Notes under the pieces: generated by a model | Told to the model about the DNA's origin: nothing | The model's database searches: none | Seen by the model: only the letters and a program-made list of their open reading frames with translations | Source of the DNA: Scenedesmus sp. ARA3 | Taxonomy: Eukaryota; Chlorophyta; Chlorophyceae; Sphaeropleales; Scenedesmaceae | Reading direction: 5' to 3' | Length of the DNA: 64,000 nt | Assembly (NCBI GenBank): GCA_004335835.1 | Contig: RWJK01001501.1 | Coordinates: 1 to 64,000, forward strand | Shown: positions 34,601-45,300 of the stretch, in pieces | Position numbering within the stretch: the stretch's first letter is position 1 | Layout of the letters: each line of letters begins with the position of its first letter | Position numbers and translations under genes: made by a program

Positions 34601-34983
34601 CCCTGCCTGCAGGATGCACGTGTGTGTGTGGAGGACCTGCTGGCTGCTTTTGACAATGCACATGTTAAACTCGTTCTTATACATGTCGTTGCTTAGGCAC
34701 ATGTTATCCTGCTAACCACAGATCGTCCAACTGCCATGCCTGCAGGATGCACGTGTGTGTGGAGGACCTGCTGGCCGCTTTCGCTGACATGCAGTACGCG
34801 CACGTTCATGCTCAGCTGCGTGCTGTAATGTTGCTTGCTGTTTTTGTTGTTTGCAGGATGCACGTGTGTGTGGAGGACCTGCTGGCTGACGAGCAGCTGA
34901 TCAGCTTGCTGCAGGACCTGCTGCTGCTCAGTGACAGGGCAAAGCTGGCAGACCTGCCGGCTCTGGCGGCAGCCAGCGGCTGA
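21912..34983 (+). CDS. DPE2: 4-alpha-glucanotransferase DPE2 (cytosolic disproportionating enzyme 2)
   Basis: Twenty exons join in phase to 1,116 residues: 21912-22044, 22281-22401, 22710-22884, 23753-23939, 24132-24726, 25149-25359, 25797-25970, 26536-26652, 27005-27220, 28021-28110, 28655-28776, 29169-29275, 29566-29661, 30040-30173, 30645-30880, 31815-31941, 32855-32988, 33291-33444, 34015-34109, 34857-34983. Two starch-binding CBM20 modules come first (VHFRIPYMTKWGQ; VRFQVMDWMLEDGQVICVTG). The GH77 domain follows, with NMWWDSYPYSS, KGDLPIGVDKRSVDTW, NWGFPTYNWE, the nucleophile Asp731 in RIDHILGF and acid/base Glu933 in CGEDLGFVP. DPE2 transfers glucose from maltose to cytosolic heteroglycan during starch breakdown. 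An unusual Ala/Gly/Pro/Ser-rich linker of roughly 160 residues (exon 5) separates CBM20 from GH77, making the protein longer than plant DPE2. Many introns hold diverged copies of neighbouring exon edges. The start codon is uncertain (21852 is an alternative). Confidence 0.95.
22628..22672 (+). repeat. Short 11-bp minisatellite in DPE2 intron 2
   Basis: TGGTCAGACTC, TGGTCAAACTC, TGGCCAAACTC and TGGTCAAAGTC follow each other directly, four units of about 11 bases. Confidence 0.75.
22799..23380 (+). repeat. Three tandem copies of the DPE2 exon 3 end plus donor
   Basis: The exon 3 3' part (GTGATGTTGTGGAGGTGGCG to TTCACAAAG|GTGCG, ending 22884) recurs ending at 23132 and 23380, with a period of about 248 bases that includes intron sequence. 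The copies differ by substitutions. If either extra copy were spliced in at the visible AG|GTGAT boundary the frame would shift, so they are probably decoys. Confidence 0.9.
24215..24650 (+). repeat. GCA/GCG-rich coding tract (Ala linker of DPE2)
   Basis: GCA, GCG and GCC triplets encode poly-Ala blocks separated by Gly/Pro/Ser stretches, ending in a CAG run (about 24622-24649, poly-Gln). The tract remains open in the DPE2 frame throughout. Confidence 0.85.
24956..25020 (+). repeat. Decayed acceptor-side copy of DPE2 exon 6
   Basis: CGCAG followed by a copy of the first part of exon 6 (PLSGAASMGAPAVVVRH) lies 190 bases upstream of the real exon start at 25149. It diverges after the codon for His. 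Confidence 0.85.
25494..25559 (+). repeat. Frameshifted donor-side copy of DPE2 exon 6
   Basis: This repeats the end of exon 6 (GEFLDLLQLVDF to MRLLQ|GTGCG) 200 bases downstream. One extra T (GACTTTTGCTGAT) breaks the frame, so the copy is not coding. Confidence 0.88.
26403..26466 (+). repeat. Acceptor-side copy of the start of DPE2 exon 8
   Basis: VALHLESVDYKATMAAKLQL is encoded here behind a CTG run and CAG, a near copy of exon 8 (VALDLESVDYEATLAAKLRL, from 26536), which also follows a CTG run. The copy spans acceptor tract and exon start. Confidence 0.88.
27179..27655 (+). repeat. Five tandem copies of the DPE2 exon 9 end
   Basis: TACTGGCTGCAGTACCAGCT through CGGCAG|GTGGGC at the end of exon 9 (27220) recurs ending near 27320, 27440, 27560 and, heavily decayed, near 27650. 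The period is about 110-120 bases. The intervening sequence (GCAGTAGGGGCTGCTCATCT) is also repeated. Confidence 0.9.
27887..28020 (+). repeat. Long CTG run at the 3' end of DPE2 intron 9
   Basis: About forty CTG triplets with a few CCG interruptions run directly into the CAG acceptor of exon 10 at 28021. It is the longest triplet run in the window. Translated frames across it (poly-Leu, poly-Ala) are artefacts of the repeat. Confidence 0.95.
28401..28580 (+). repeat. Acceptor-side copies of DPE2 exon 11
   Basis: CAGCCGCACCTGTT (about 28408-28421) and a longer copy coding PHLFRMDKSTGQP (28530-28570) precede the real exon 11 at 28655. The longer copy runs into a stop. Confidence 0.8.
29436..29490 (+). 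repeat. Acceptor-side copy of DPE2 exon 13
   Basis: ACAG followed by GCCTGCTGGGCTGCCTCCCG encodes GLLGCLPPSMPVTVRDLL, a decayed copy of exon 13 (GLLGYFRPSIPVTVKDLE, 29566). Similar small copies of neighbouring exon edges lie at 29042-29085, 29756-29795, 29925-29975 and 30258-30300. Confidence 0.8.
30801..31645 (+). repeat. At least four copies of the DPE2 exon 15 end, spanning an assembly gap
   Basis: The segment GGCAGTGCAAGCTACAAGGA through TACTTCTACAA (ending 30880) recurs ending near 31142, after the N run near 31391, and near 31638. The genuine exon has donor GTGAGG, while the copies have GTAAGC. The downstream unit GGCTTGCAGCTGGCGTTCAG is repeated too. The unresolved gap sits exactly inside this array, so copy number may be under-counted. 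Confidence 0.9.
31161..31372. other. Assembly gap (212 N)
   Basis: Undetermined bases inside intron 15 of DPE2, bounded on both sides by copies of the same repeat. Confidence 0.99.
31998..32150 (+). repeat. Donor-side copies of DPE2 exon 16
   Basis: The end of exon 16 (CTTCGTGCCGGCCTGCCTGC to CATGCAC|GTGAGCGCTG) recurs at about 32090-32152 and in shorter form at 31998-32035, each with the same GTGAGC or ATGAGC context. Acceptor-side copies of exon 17 (GAGCTGGGCCTGATCGGGCT) lie at 32650-32705 and 32753-32790. Confidence 0.82.
33396..33777 (+). repeat. Four tandem copies of the DPE2 exon 18 end
   Basis: CAGCACTTCAACTGCCCTAG through CTGCCGCTGCAG|GTGG, the end of exon 18 at 33444, is repeated ending at 33552, 33662 and 33776 with a period of about 110 bases. 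Together with linking GGGTATAGCTGTG sequence the copies make up the first half of intron 18. Confidence 0.93.
34470..34900 (+). repeat. Tandem acceptor-side copies of the DPE2 last exon
   Basis: GCAGGATGCACGTGTGTGTG with GAGGACCTGCTGGC occurs at 34612-34650, 34741-34780 and in the true exon (34857). Weaker copies lie near 34475 and 34520. Intron 19 also contains partial copies of the exon 19 end (ACTGGCGCTACAGG, 34244-34260; GGCTACAGGGGGG, 34130-34200). Confidence 0.88.
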
Positions 34984-36366
34984 AGCGGCAGCAGGGTGAA
35001 GCAGCCAGTGAATGCAGCTGCAGCGGGTGAAGCCGCAGCTGCGGCAGCCAGCAGGTGAAGTGCTACAGCAGCCGCAGCCAGCCAATATTGAACTCAAGTT
35101 CATCGCTTTGCTGCCAGGGTACAACCTCAAGTGTATGCTCACTGCCAGGGGACTTGTGCATGGGCCCTGTACACCTGTAGTGTGTTTGCGGAGCTGTGCA
35201 TCGAGTGGTGGTCACTGCTTGAGCTGGGCTGTGTTCATGCCTGCCATGTTACGAGGATGATCTTGTATAGACCTGCTGCAGGTGATGCAAGCCTGGTGAT
35301 AGTGTCGTGCACTGAATGGGCTTGGTGGCTGGTGACATTCAATGTCCTGGAAAGTCCATGGTGCTCTGTATAGGGTGGTCGTGGCTGGGGGCGGGGGCAA
35401 GGGCATGTACGTTGGCTGTGGTCACTCCCGCGCACACTGTATGTTGGCAACACATGCTGTCTTTGTTCAGGTTGCTTGTGTACAGAGCTGCTTGGTGGTT
35501 GCCACTGGCTGCTGCAGGTCACCCGCTGCAGCCTGTAGCATGTTCTGTGGCACTGCTGCAGTCTGCCACCATTGTGGTGCAGCTGAGGTGCAAGCACTGT
35601 CAGGACAGTTTCTTTTCCGCACGCCAGTGCAGCAGCCCGCAGGATTGTGGTCCCATTCCAAGTTCTGTGCGTGTACACGTGCGCTTGGGGCATAGAATGC
35701 TTACGTGTGACTCGCGTTTGATGAGCAGCCTAGGGATTGATGACGCGGCGTTCACAGGCTCCAAGCCGCAACGGCTTGGTTGCTAATTGAAGAGTAATGT
35801 GTAATGAGCGACATGTCGTGATCACCAAAAAATGCGCTGTGACAGGAACGTTCCCTTGACATGCCATTACATGCAGAATTTGCGCAAGAGAAGGCATGCC
35901 AGGTGTACATCTGCCAAGAATCCCAGATGTCTGACAAGATCCAGAATGCGGCACCAGTGGAATCATTCCACGTCCATGTAGTACACCCCGTGCAACAATT
36001 GCTGGCGACCCCCAGCATTAGCTCGCCACGCAGAAATTTGGAATTCCAAATTGGGCATGGTAGCAAAGCAATCTGTCAGAGTAGCAATGGCTGGCACAGC
36101 AGCTCAGAACTGCTGGCACTCCATGCAGCGCCATCTAGATCAGCACCTGCTGCACAGCACGCCAGCAGCAGCTGCTGCTGCGGTCTTGGTCAGCCCACTA
36201 AAAACAGACGCAGCCGCTGCAGCCACACATGAGCACACAAGGCAGCCAGCAGGCCACATGAATGAATGCGCCACGCTGCAAGTCAAGCAGCCGGCCAACA
36301 ACAGAAACAAACATTGTGCTGCCTGAAGCAGCCGCAACCGCGCAGATCGTTATAAAGTCGGTTCAT
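34984..36366. other. Convergent intergenic region between DPE2 and the cupin gene
   Basis: This holds the 3' regions of both genes. The part from about 35770 to 36130 is visibly less GC/CAG-rich than its surroundings and has long open frames on both strands, but I recognise no protein in it. Confidence 0.5.
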
Positions 36367-38348
36367 TTACGGTGTCGCAGAGCACGCGCCCTTGCAGCAC
36401 TTTGGATCCTCAGCCCTATCAAAAAGGCTCTGCAGACGCATCAGGTCCCTCAGGGTTGGGGCAGGGATAGCCAGGGGGCCCCTTGCCTCTTGTGCGAACT
36501 GCGGGCCGCCAAACATCGCTGCTGTGTTGTCTGTGGGTAAGCCCCACATGCCAGTGAGCTGCATCACCACAGTGGCGTTGGTCTCGGATTCGGGGATGTT
36601 CACTGCTGGCTTCATGCCCCAGGCAAACTCCCAGATTGCCATGAAGTTGTGGAGGTCTGTGGAACTGCGGACGCAGCACAGCAGAGCACAGCAGTAGGTC
36701 AGTTGTGCTTGAATGCTTGATACACCAGTTGGTCAGTTGAACTTGGTGAGGTTTGCGGCAGTGCAGCGTGCACAGCAGCACAGCACAGTGCATTTTGCTT
36801 CTTTCTCTGGCGGGGCCCACCGCACAGCATGGGACATGGTGGGTTAGTCGGTGAGGTTGGCGGCACTGTCAATGCAGTGTAGCACAGCAGACGCAGCAGT
36901 GTGTGGTGATGCAGCGCAGCGGTTGAGCTACACAGGTGCCCCATGCTGCTGCAGCACATGGGTGTGATGGTGATGCAGTACTTGGGTATGCAGGTGCCGC
37001 ATGTAACCATGCATCCACATAGCGGAAGGGCGGCTACAGCAGCTTCTAAGAGGGCTTGCTGGACGGGGCTCCGCTTAATTTGCCGTCTTAGGGGTTTGCC
37101 TTCTACAACCGACGCGGCTTCTGCACACTGCACACGCCTCATGCGCAGCAGTTTGGCGTGCAAACAGCACATAAAGCAGCCACATACATACTAAACCATG
37201 CGAAGCAAGCCACTCACGCCTTCCAGGTGTGGGGTGTGTTTGGGGGCGAGTATCCGATGCCGCCATACGCCACCTCAACGCCTCCAACCTTGATGGCTGG
37301 CATGTTGACTGCTGGGATCTGGCCTGGCTGGTATGTCTGGTAAGGCCCGGTAGAAGCTGCCTGGGCGTGCACACGCACCACATCACCATCCTGACCTGGC
37401 AGGAACCACTCATGGTCTGCGGCAGCAGCAAGCAGCACAGCGAAGGTTTGAGTGCATTCTGTAAGAGCTCTCAACACTGCATGAGGTGTATCAACCCTGC
37501 GTGCCTGGCAGGAGCCACTCGTGGTCTGCAGGGGAGCAGCACACAGCAGCAGGACAGCACATGGTATGTTCCATGAGTACTTTGTAAGCGCTACCAATGT
37601 CCTATGTGTATTATGTACGGGCTATCAATACAGCATAAGGGTGGATGGCTTGCAAGTGCTGCCTGCTGTCAGCCAAATGTACTTGGCAGTGGATCAGCAG
37701 CAGCACGTGCTGAGAGGCCAGCGCGGCATCGTGCATGCGTGCAAGTCGGTGGATGACAACATGGATTTTGCAGAGTTGTTAAGCATATAAAGCAGATGGA
37801 AGTAGTTGAACGAAGTAGTCGTCAAAAAGATCTATCCTGCTAGGAAATAAACAAACGAACAGGTTTATGGGATGTTGCTTGCGGCCAATAGCACTGCGTG
37901 GCATCTTGACGCTTACATGCAGAGCGAGTCACATTTGTACGACTGTGCGCAACATCTACAGCTGCTGCAGCTGCTGCTGCAAGCGCGCAGTTCTAGAACA
38001 CTGCGCACCTGCATAGTGGATGTGGGGAGGTGGGCCTCCGCCGGCTGGCACAAACGGCGAGAAGACAATGCCGTACAGCCCGCAGGTGTCATCAAATGTC
38101 CGGGCAAACTTCTTTTTGCCCAGCACATCAAGCTCTGGGTTCTTCAGGTACCTTGGCATGCGCAGGCAGAAGGTCTGGCCATTAGCCAGTGTGATGAGGC
38201 GCACCGCGCGATCGTCTTTTGCCACGCAAGCGCGGGGCGGCCGGTTTGGCTTCCAGTGCTGGCTGTCCTGTGCGTGTGCGCTGCAGGCAAGGAGTGCCAG
38301 TGCCAGCAGCAGCAGCGCTGCGGCTGGGGCGGCTGAGAATGTCTTCAT
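36367..38348 (-). CDS. Secreted cupin-domain protein
   Basis: Exons (5' to 3' on the minus strand) 38348-38009, 37416-37218 and 36664-36367 join in phase to 278 residues. The protein opens with a signal peptide (MKTFSAAPAAALLLLALALL, cleavage likely after AHA). The cupin metal-binding motif is split by the first intron: GGGPPPHIHYA (His109, His111) then DHEWFLPGQDG (His115, Glu116). Later segments GIGYSPPNTPHTW and FMAIWEFAWGMKPAVNIPESETNA fit the second half of a beta-barrel. Single-domain cupins of this kind bind Fe, Mn or Zn and include dioxygenases, isomerases and binding proteins; the activity here cannot be assigned. Secretion suggests an extracellular or vacuolar site. One partial copy of the start of exon 2 (DHEWLLPG, mutated) lies in intron 1 near 37498-37540. 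Confidence 0.85.
37498..37540 (-). repeat. Acceptor-side copy of cupin exon 2
   Basis: On the minus strand, CTGCAG followed by ACCACGAGTGGCTCCTGCCA repeats the start of exon 2 (ACCATGAGTGGTTCCTGCCA, from 37416) with changes. It sits about 110 bases upstream of the true acceptor. Confidence 0.8.
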
Positions 38349-39522
38349 GCGTAGGAGCGCCTGCAGGAGTGGTGTGAATGAAGGCAGCTCAGGTGGCTTG
38401 TTTCTGCGTGAAGAAGAGTGCAGTGTCTATACAGGGCAGGTGTAGTACCATGCTGCTGACTTTCAGCCGAAGCAACTCGTGATGCATGTGTAAGCACACG
38501 TGCTTGGCACTTGAGCAGTGTCAAGCAGTCTGCTGACATTGCTGCTTGAACTGCTGCAGAAGTTGCCGAGTGCCGAACGATCTGCGGTCGAATGCTGCGA
38601 GTAGTAAGAACTACATTTATCGAATTTGCTTACTGCGCCGTGTGTGTCGCATGCGCAGGTTTGCAGCAATTGGACCGTGCAAAAGGGTCGAGCTGCAGGC
38701 ACCCACTTTACCCTCTTCTCAGCTCACCGTAGGTGTTGGCTGCTGCAGAATATGTTTGTATAGTGCCTCAGAAGAAGGTAGAACTGCTTTGCAGCAGGTC
38801 GTGCTCCCGGTTGTTTTGATCTAGTCGGGAGTGTGCGCAGAGCCCTTTCGTCAAGACGATAAATCGACAAGTCAGGCACTATAAGCCCCGATGAAATGAC
38901 AGGCATGTATATACGCAATGCGCGTCCCGTATAGGCCGAAGTGTTAGCATCAAATCATGTGATAACCCTTTTAGGCTGCTTATGCCAACATCAGTGACAC
39001 ACAAAATACACATACTTTTGTTCTAAAATCACCGCGTTAAGCGACTTCCCAAATTGTGAAGGTCCTGCCTGTTCACCACGAACATCTCTTGTTCCGCATG
39101 AACTGCTGCACGCGCGTGCGAATAGTGCAGGGAAGCGGCGCAATATGCACTCCTATTGAAACTGCTGCAAATCTCAAAGGCGCCTGACCTCAACGATCAG
39201 ACCGCTCAGCACGGCCACAGTAGAGCCTCTGTCCACACCCCACTTGCCACAGTGGTGCCCATGCAATCACTGCCACCCGCATATATGAACAGGATGCTCA
39301 GTGTAGACTGACAACATGAACAAGACTTGCTGTTCCGTTGTGATGGTGGTGGGGGACGGAGTTGGAACTGAAACCCTACCTGGCTGGTATGATACGCCAG
39401 TTCAAGAGGCTGGAATTGCCTGGCCCCCATGTGTAACAAACACAAACACAAACGAACAACCTTGCATAAATTTATCAGGAAATCAACAACAAACCAAGTG
39501 GTGCTCCAGCAAATCATGCTGG
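38349..39522. other. Gene-free stretch upstream of the cupin gene
   Basis: It should contain the cupin promoter and the 3' region of the ARM-like gene. From about 38830 to 39200 the sequence lacks CAG runs. I see no coding signal. Confidence 0.5.
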
Positions 39523-40527
39523 TCAAGCAGGTGACACCGCACTGCTGGGCTCCTGCTGCTGCGCTGCTGCTCCTGCTGCTGCCGCCTCTGCCTGCTGCCT
39601 AATTGCCGCCTCCACCTTGCCCCGCAGTGCCTCGTCCCGCATTAGCAGTCCTAGCACATCCCTGGCAATGACCTTGCAATCTGCATCCTCACTCTGCTTT
39701 AGCAGCGCCAGCAGCTGCAGCAGCGCTGGTGCATTGTCTGCCAGCTGCTGCTGTGCATCTGTGCTGGATGGCAGCAGCATGCCAAGAACCATCAGGCAGC
39801 GCACAGACGCCTCCAGCTGCTGCACATTCAGCAGGCCGCTTGCTGCGGTGACAGCACCTGCAGACAAGCACAGCAGGGGGCTGCATGCTTGAGCTACATG
39901 CCAGAGGTGACACACGCGGCTCTCATGCGCACACTGCTTGCCTCTTGCAAGCCTGAGCACAGGGCAACATCAGCAGGCGAACAGCTGTTGCTATGCGCTA
40001 TGACGCGCCTGTGTTGCAAAAAAGCAGCCAGCATCTGTTCGCTGCAACATGAGTTGCTGGTGACACCCAAAAGAAGTCTCAAATCAGGCCTCACCCGTGT
40101 AAACAGTCGCAGGAAAAACACAATTGCAACAGCACAATACAACATGATGCTCACCTGCTGCGCGCAGCCCCTGCTTGGCCCAGTCTTGTGAGGCCAGTGC
40201 ACACAGGCAGTCTGCCACTGCCTCCTGCAGCTTGGCTGGCTGCTGGGGGGCGACCAGGCACAGCAGGCAGGGCAGCACTGCAGGAAGGGCAGGAGACAAC
40301 ACAGCCATGTAAAGACCGGCATGCAAGGCGGTGAATTATTCTGGCGCGTTTTGTTGTCGTGGCTGCTGCACTGTGCAGCCCTGTGGCAAGAGTCGACGGC
40401 AGCAACAAGAGAATGTATGACCGGCTTGTAAGCTAAAACGGCAGAACTTGTACCAAGAACATGCACCGGCATATCCACCACGCATTTCTACTGCACTGCA
40501 AGTAACCATGGCAGCGGCAGCAGCAGC

Positions 40528-40576
<49 letters not shown>

Positions 40577-41848
40577 CTGCAAAGCCTCACCTGCGGGCTC
40601 CATGAGGGCTTGTGCTGTCAGCTGCTGGTCGCGTGCCAGCTGCCCCAGCGCTGACACCACATTGAGCTGCAGGTCTGCTCGGTCGCCGCTGCAGCACTGC
40701 TGCAGCAATGCCACCAGCTGCTTGGTCTGCGCAGTCACAGCAACAGGGAAAGAAACAGCGGCATCACAGCATGAGTTACACCATCGTCAACAGGCACACG
40801 AAACAGGACACCAAGTCACCTGCTGACGGTTGGCAGGGCGCTGCTGGGACAGGTGTGCCTGGACATCCAAGTGCTTGCTGCAACCAGCTGAGGTGAGGCA
40901 CTGCTGTGAGTGCTGCTGTGGGTGTGCTGTTGTCAGAGAGATTGCATTCTGCATGTGCATGTTGCTCACCGAGTGCTCTGCAACCGACGCAGCCAGCTGG
41001 TCATCCAATGCAGCTGCTGCTGTCAGCGCAGCACAGGCATTGGCCTGCAGCAGCAGCAGCGGCAGCAGCAGCAGCAGCAGCAGAAGAGCAGGGCAGCTCG
41101 CAAGCCATCAGTGTTTCACCCTGGCTTGTTGCTGCTATGGCTTGCTTGACAGCAGCACTACATACGCTGCTTTCCCAATAGAGCTGTATCAGCAAGAGCA
41201 GCAAGCAGGCCAGATGCATGGCGCTGTGTGCGCCCTGCTGCCAGCTGCAGCACGCAGCAGGCTGGCCCCACCCATTGATGCTGCTTGTCAAACTTCAACA
41301 CCAAAACTTAGTGCAAAGAAAACCTCGTCCGCTGATGTGATACAATTGCTGTGTTGATAATACCAATGTGTGACAATCTGGTTGCAACCCGCACCTGTAC
41401 CAGCTGGTCTGGTGACTCCAGGCAGCTGTACAAGCTGGGCACAGCAGCAGCCACTGCCGACACCTGCCAGCGGCACATGTAACAACAGAAGCAGGACCGA
41501 GGCATGAACAAGATTGACAGCAGCAAATATTCACCAGGACACAACCTATCTGTTCACGATGCTGCCTGCAAGCGTATCAGGGATAGCTGTCATTGTGGCA
41601 CTGCCTGCGCAGCTGCAGGCGACCCCAGCGTACAGCACATGTTGCTGGCAGCAGCAGACTAAAGAAGGCAGCAGCTGTGTATGACATTGATGAAGCCTGA
41701 GAGCCAGCTTTGCTACCTGGCTGTCGTTTTCACATCTGCTGAACAGCACTGTGATCATGGCCAGTGCCCTGCTTTGAGCAGTGACGTCCTCCGACTGCAG
41801 GTTGGCCAGCTGCTTTTCTACTTCTGCATTGAGCATGGCAGACTCCAT
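39523..41848 (-). CDS. Armadillo-like helical repeat protein
   Basis: Seven exons on the minus strand (41848-41717, 41463-41395, 41044-40970, 40873-40820, 40726-40591, 40277-40155, 39857-39523) join in phase to 307 residues. The short fourth exon uses a CAAG acceptor and is the least certain. The protein is nearly all alpha helix with ARM/HEAT-type periodicity: VAAAVPSLYSCLESPDQLVQANACAAL, KQLVALLQQCCSG...LQLNVVSALGQLA, LPCLLCLVAPQQPAKLQEAVADCLCALA, and a C-terminal LLQLLALLKQSEDADCKVIARDVLG. Ala/Gln-rich residues end the chain. ARM proteins are scaffolds; the family resembles Hsp70 exchange factors only in general fold, so I give no function. The gene is divergent from ALG11 across about 500 bp. 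Its introns also carry CTG runs in sense orientation (about 40508-40577 and 41045-41082). Confidence 0.72.
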
Positions 41849-42350
41849 TGTGTGTGCTAACGGATGTATCTTTGTATGTATGTGTGAAAGGAGGAGCTTC
41901 GGATCCAGCAGCAGGAGCAGCACTTCTGGCGCTCAGCAGCAGCAGCACTTGTGTCAGCAGTAGGCGGGCTACGCAGCAGAGATACTGTGACAGCTTAGCT
42001 GAAACTATTAGAATAGTGTGTATGATGATATAATTGAGTTCTTATTCAGCTGCCACCACTTCCATCAACTTGTCACAACGGTGTGAACCGTTCGTCGTTT
42101 GGATTTTCAGCAGTACCGTGTAAGAACAGCAACGCGCTGCAGGATTGCTGATGTTCGCATTATAATGTAATCACAGTACGCGTACGTACCTGTACGGTGC
42201 AACAGAAGTTGCTGCGACGAAAGCGACGCACAGCAGCGTGCAATTGGCCAACCCACAGCCTGAGTTCAGCGACAAAGCTGTTCCATCATTGATCACAGCA
42301 TGATGATTGCTGCCCCGGATCCGTAGGCAGCACATAGTGCCAGCAGCAGC
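41849..42350. promoter_or_regulatory. Bidirectional promoter region between the ARM-like gene and ALG11
   Basis: Only about 500 bases separate the two divergent start codons, so both promoters, and perhaps shared control elements, must be here. No specific box is convincing by eye. Confidence 0.5.
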
Positions 42351-45300
42351 ATGGAGCTGGGGGTTGCATGGCTGCACTCCCTTGATCCCCTCACAGCAGT
42401 GCTCGTGGCGATAGCTGCGATCTTTCTGAGCATCGGCTTGATAATCTTCAGAGTCGTTAGAGGCTTGCCCAAGCTCACAAAGGTCAGGAGTGACACACCT
42501 GCATGTTGCAACTGCTGTTCCTACTGAACTGCCGCATCACAGAACGGAAGCTCACTGCATGCTGCTGCCTGCCTGCTTGCACTGCGTGTGACTGCAGGGG
42601 ACAGTAGCGTTCTTCCACCCACATGCAGACGGTGGAGGAGGCGGCGAGCGTGTGCTGTGGTGCGAATGTCAGCTGGCGTGATGTGGCGTGATGTGTCAGC
42701 AGGCAGGCATGCTTCAGTTCAAAAGTTTCTTTTCTGCCTGGCACAGCAGCGCAGTTTGCTTGCAACACGGTGTGCTTGCCAACAACAAGGCAAGCTGCAG
42801 CAAGCCAGCAAACAGCAGTAGGTAGAGCCACATAGCCCAGATGGAACTTACACAGGCAGCGCATGCAGCAAGCAGCAGGACAGCAGCTGGCAAGGCGCCT
42901 AAGCAATGTCGTGCAAGCCAGTTTGTTGACGCCGCTATGCTTCCTTTCCTGCATGCAGGTGTGCTGTGGATGCGCTGCAGCATGCTGCGCCACACGTGCG
43001 CATCCTGATTTATGCGCGGCAGGGAGTGACAGCAGAGCAGCTGGTGCAGGATGCAAGCAGCAGGTTCAATGTCAAGCTGAGGAGACCCATCGAGGTGCGT
43101 GCTGCGCAGGGCAAGCAGGTGCCTAGCAGGTGCTGCACCAGGCGTGGTTGAAACAGCAGTACCTTGTCATGCAAGCCATGAGCACCAGCGAGCTCGCTTG
43201 CAGCAGCGTGCGCTGCAAAGTCAACTGTGCAGCAAGTTGGAAAGTGAGTAGAGTGTCTGCTGCCACTAGCTCGTGTAAAGTTGATAGCAGACACCGCCCA
43301 AGGCAGCAGAGGTATGCATGCTCTTTGCGGGAATTTGTGTTGCAGGGCTGCGGCCTGCTTGGCCTCCTGCAAACATTCCTGCAACATTGCAGGGGCAGTT
43401 CCTGCAAGCACAGGCTCTCTTCCTCTCACAGCTCGCGAAGCACCTGCACCCAAACCCTTGCATCACAGGTGCACCTCGTTCGCAAAATAGCAGATGATGA
43501 TAGACTGCTGCTGCCACTACTCAGCCGGCGGCAATTGCTGCTGCTGTTGACTGTGCTGCTGTGTTGCTGCCGTCAGGTGTTGGGCTTGCAGCATGTTGAC
43601 CTGATAGCGCCGGAAGCATACCCGCGCTTCACTTTGATACGGCAGGCGTGGGGCTCTCTGCTGCTGGGCTTGGAAGCGCTGCGGCTCATGGTGCCAGAGG
43701 TGAGCTGCTGCTACTGCTGTGTCTTGCAGGATTGAGGGCTTCATAATAATAATAATAATAGTCTTCTTGTAAGCCATACCTTGTCATCGGCATCGGCAAC
43801 CGCGCCCCGTACGGAGCGGAAACTACGACTATTATTGCCTCTCTATTGAGGGCTTCATGTAGTGTTGCTGTTGGGTGCTGCGTAGTAGTGTAGTGTTGCA
43901 CTGGTGCTGCAGGAGTGCTGGGCGATGCTACCACCTGCCTGTTGCTGCTGAAACCACTTGTATGTTTGTTGCTTCGAGCAGGCACTGTCATGGTCATGAC
44001 TCATGCATCTGTCACGTTGTTTGAACTTGTCATGTAACATCTTTTGTAACGCAGGTGTACATAGACGCCACTGGCTGGGCCTTCCCCTACCCCATCGCCA
44101 AGCTTGCAGGCAGCAGGGTGGCATGCTACGTGCACTACCCAACAGTCAGCACCAACATGCTGGGCAGGGTGTGGAGCAGGCAGCCGATGTACAATAATGA
44201 TGAGGCAGTATCGGGCAGCAGCCTGCGCTCACTGCTCAAGGTGCTGTACTACCAGGCGTTTGCGGTGGTGTACGGCATGGCGGGGGCATGTGCAGGTGGG
44301 TGCAGGTCATTCAGAGCGAGGTCGTCACATGTGGGTCCGGCACCATGTAGAGCGCTATGAAGTATGGCAGCAGCCTGCGCTCGCTGCTCAAGGTGCTGTA
44401 CTACCAGGCGTTTGCTGTGGTGTACGGCATGGCGGGGGCATGTGCAGGTGGGCGGCAGCACAGCTTGCAGGAAAGCAAAGGTTGTGTTAGCTGATCGTTG
44501 TTCAGGGGTGCTGTGAGGCGTTTGCGGTGGTGTATGGCTTGGGGGGTGCATGTGCAGGTGGGTCAAGCATGTGGTAGCTGCACACTGCTTGCAGGAACAA
44601 GGGTGCGCTGCCTGCTGTCAAAATGGGTGTTGATGGGTGGCATCGTCCACATATAGCCACCTCTCAGCTGACTAGACACGTGTGGTAAACAGCAGCAGCT
44701 AGCGCAGGCAGCCAGGGGTACTGCATAGGATCTGGAGGCCCAGGGTCTGGCAGCTGCAAGAGCAGCAACTATGCACCAACATGCTTGAACAACCAACGCC
44801 CACATGTGAACACTGCTCACACTTGCCCTCACACTCCCACTGCACACACCTTGCGCTGCGCCTGCTGCTGCAGATGCTGTCATGGTCAACTCCTCGTGGA
44901 CCGCGGGCCATGTGCGGCAGCTGTGGTGGAGCTGGGAGGAGCCGCAGCTGGTGTACCCGCCCTGCGACACATCAGACCTGCAGAGCCTGCCGCTGGACCG
45001 GCGGCTGAAGCACCTGTTCCTGGTCAGCGTGGCGCAGTTCAGGCCGGAGAAGAACCACAGGCTGCAGCTGGAGGCGTACGCGATGGCGCGGGAGCAAGCA
45101 GGTGCGGCGGTGTGTGATATAATCTTAGCAAATTTGGCACGTATCGAGGTGTGTGAGACATCCGACGGTAGTACAGGGCCCCCTTGCTTGTGCTGGCTGC
45201 AGCTGGAGGCGTACGCGATGGCACGCGAGCAAGCAGGTGCGGCGGTGTGGCTTGGTTGGGGTCTGGGGTGTTGCTTGTATTGACTGCAGCTGGAGGCGTA

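Noticed and set aside
35770..36130. AT-richer stretch suspected as a retroelement remnant
   Set aside because: I could find no protease, reverse transcriptase or integrase motif, no terminal repeats and no target-site duplication.
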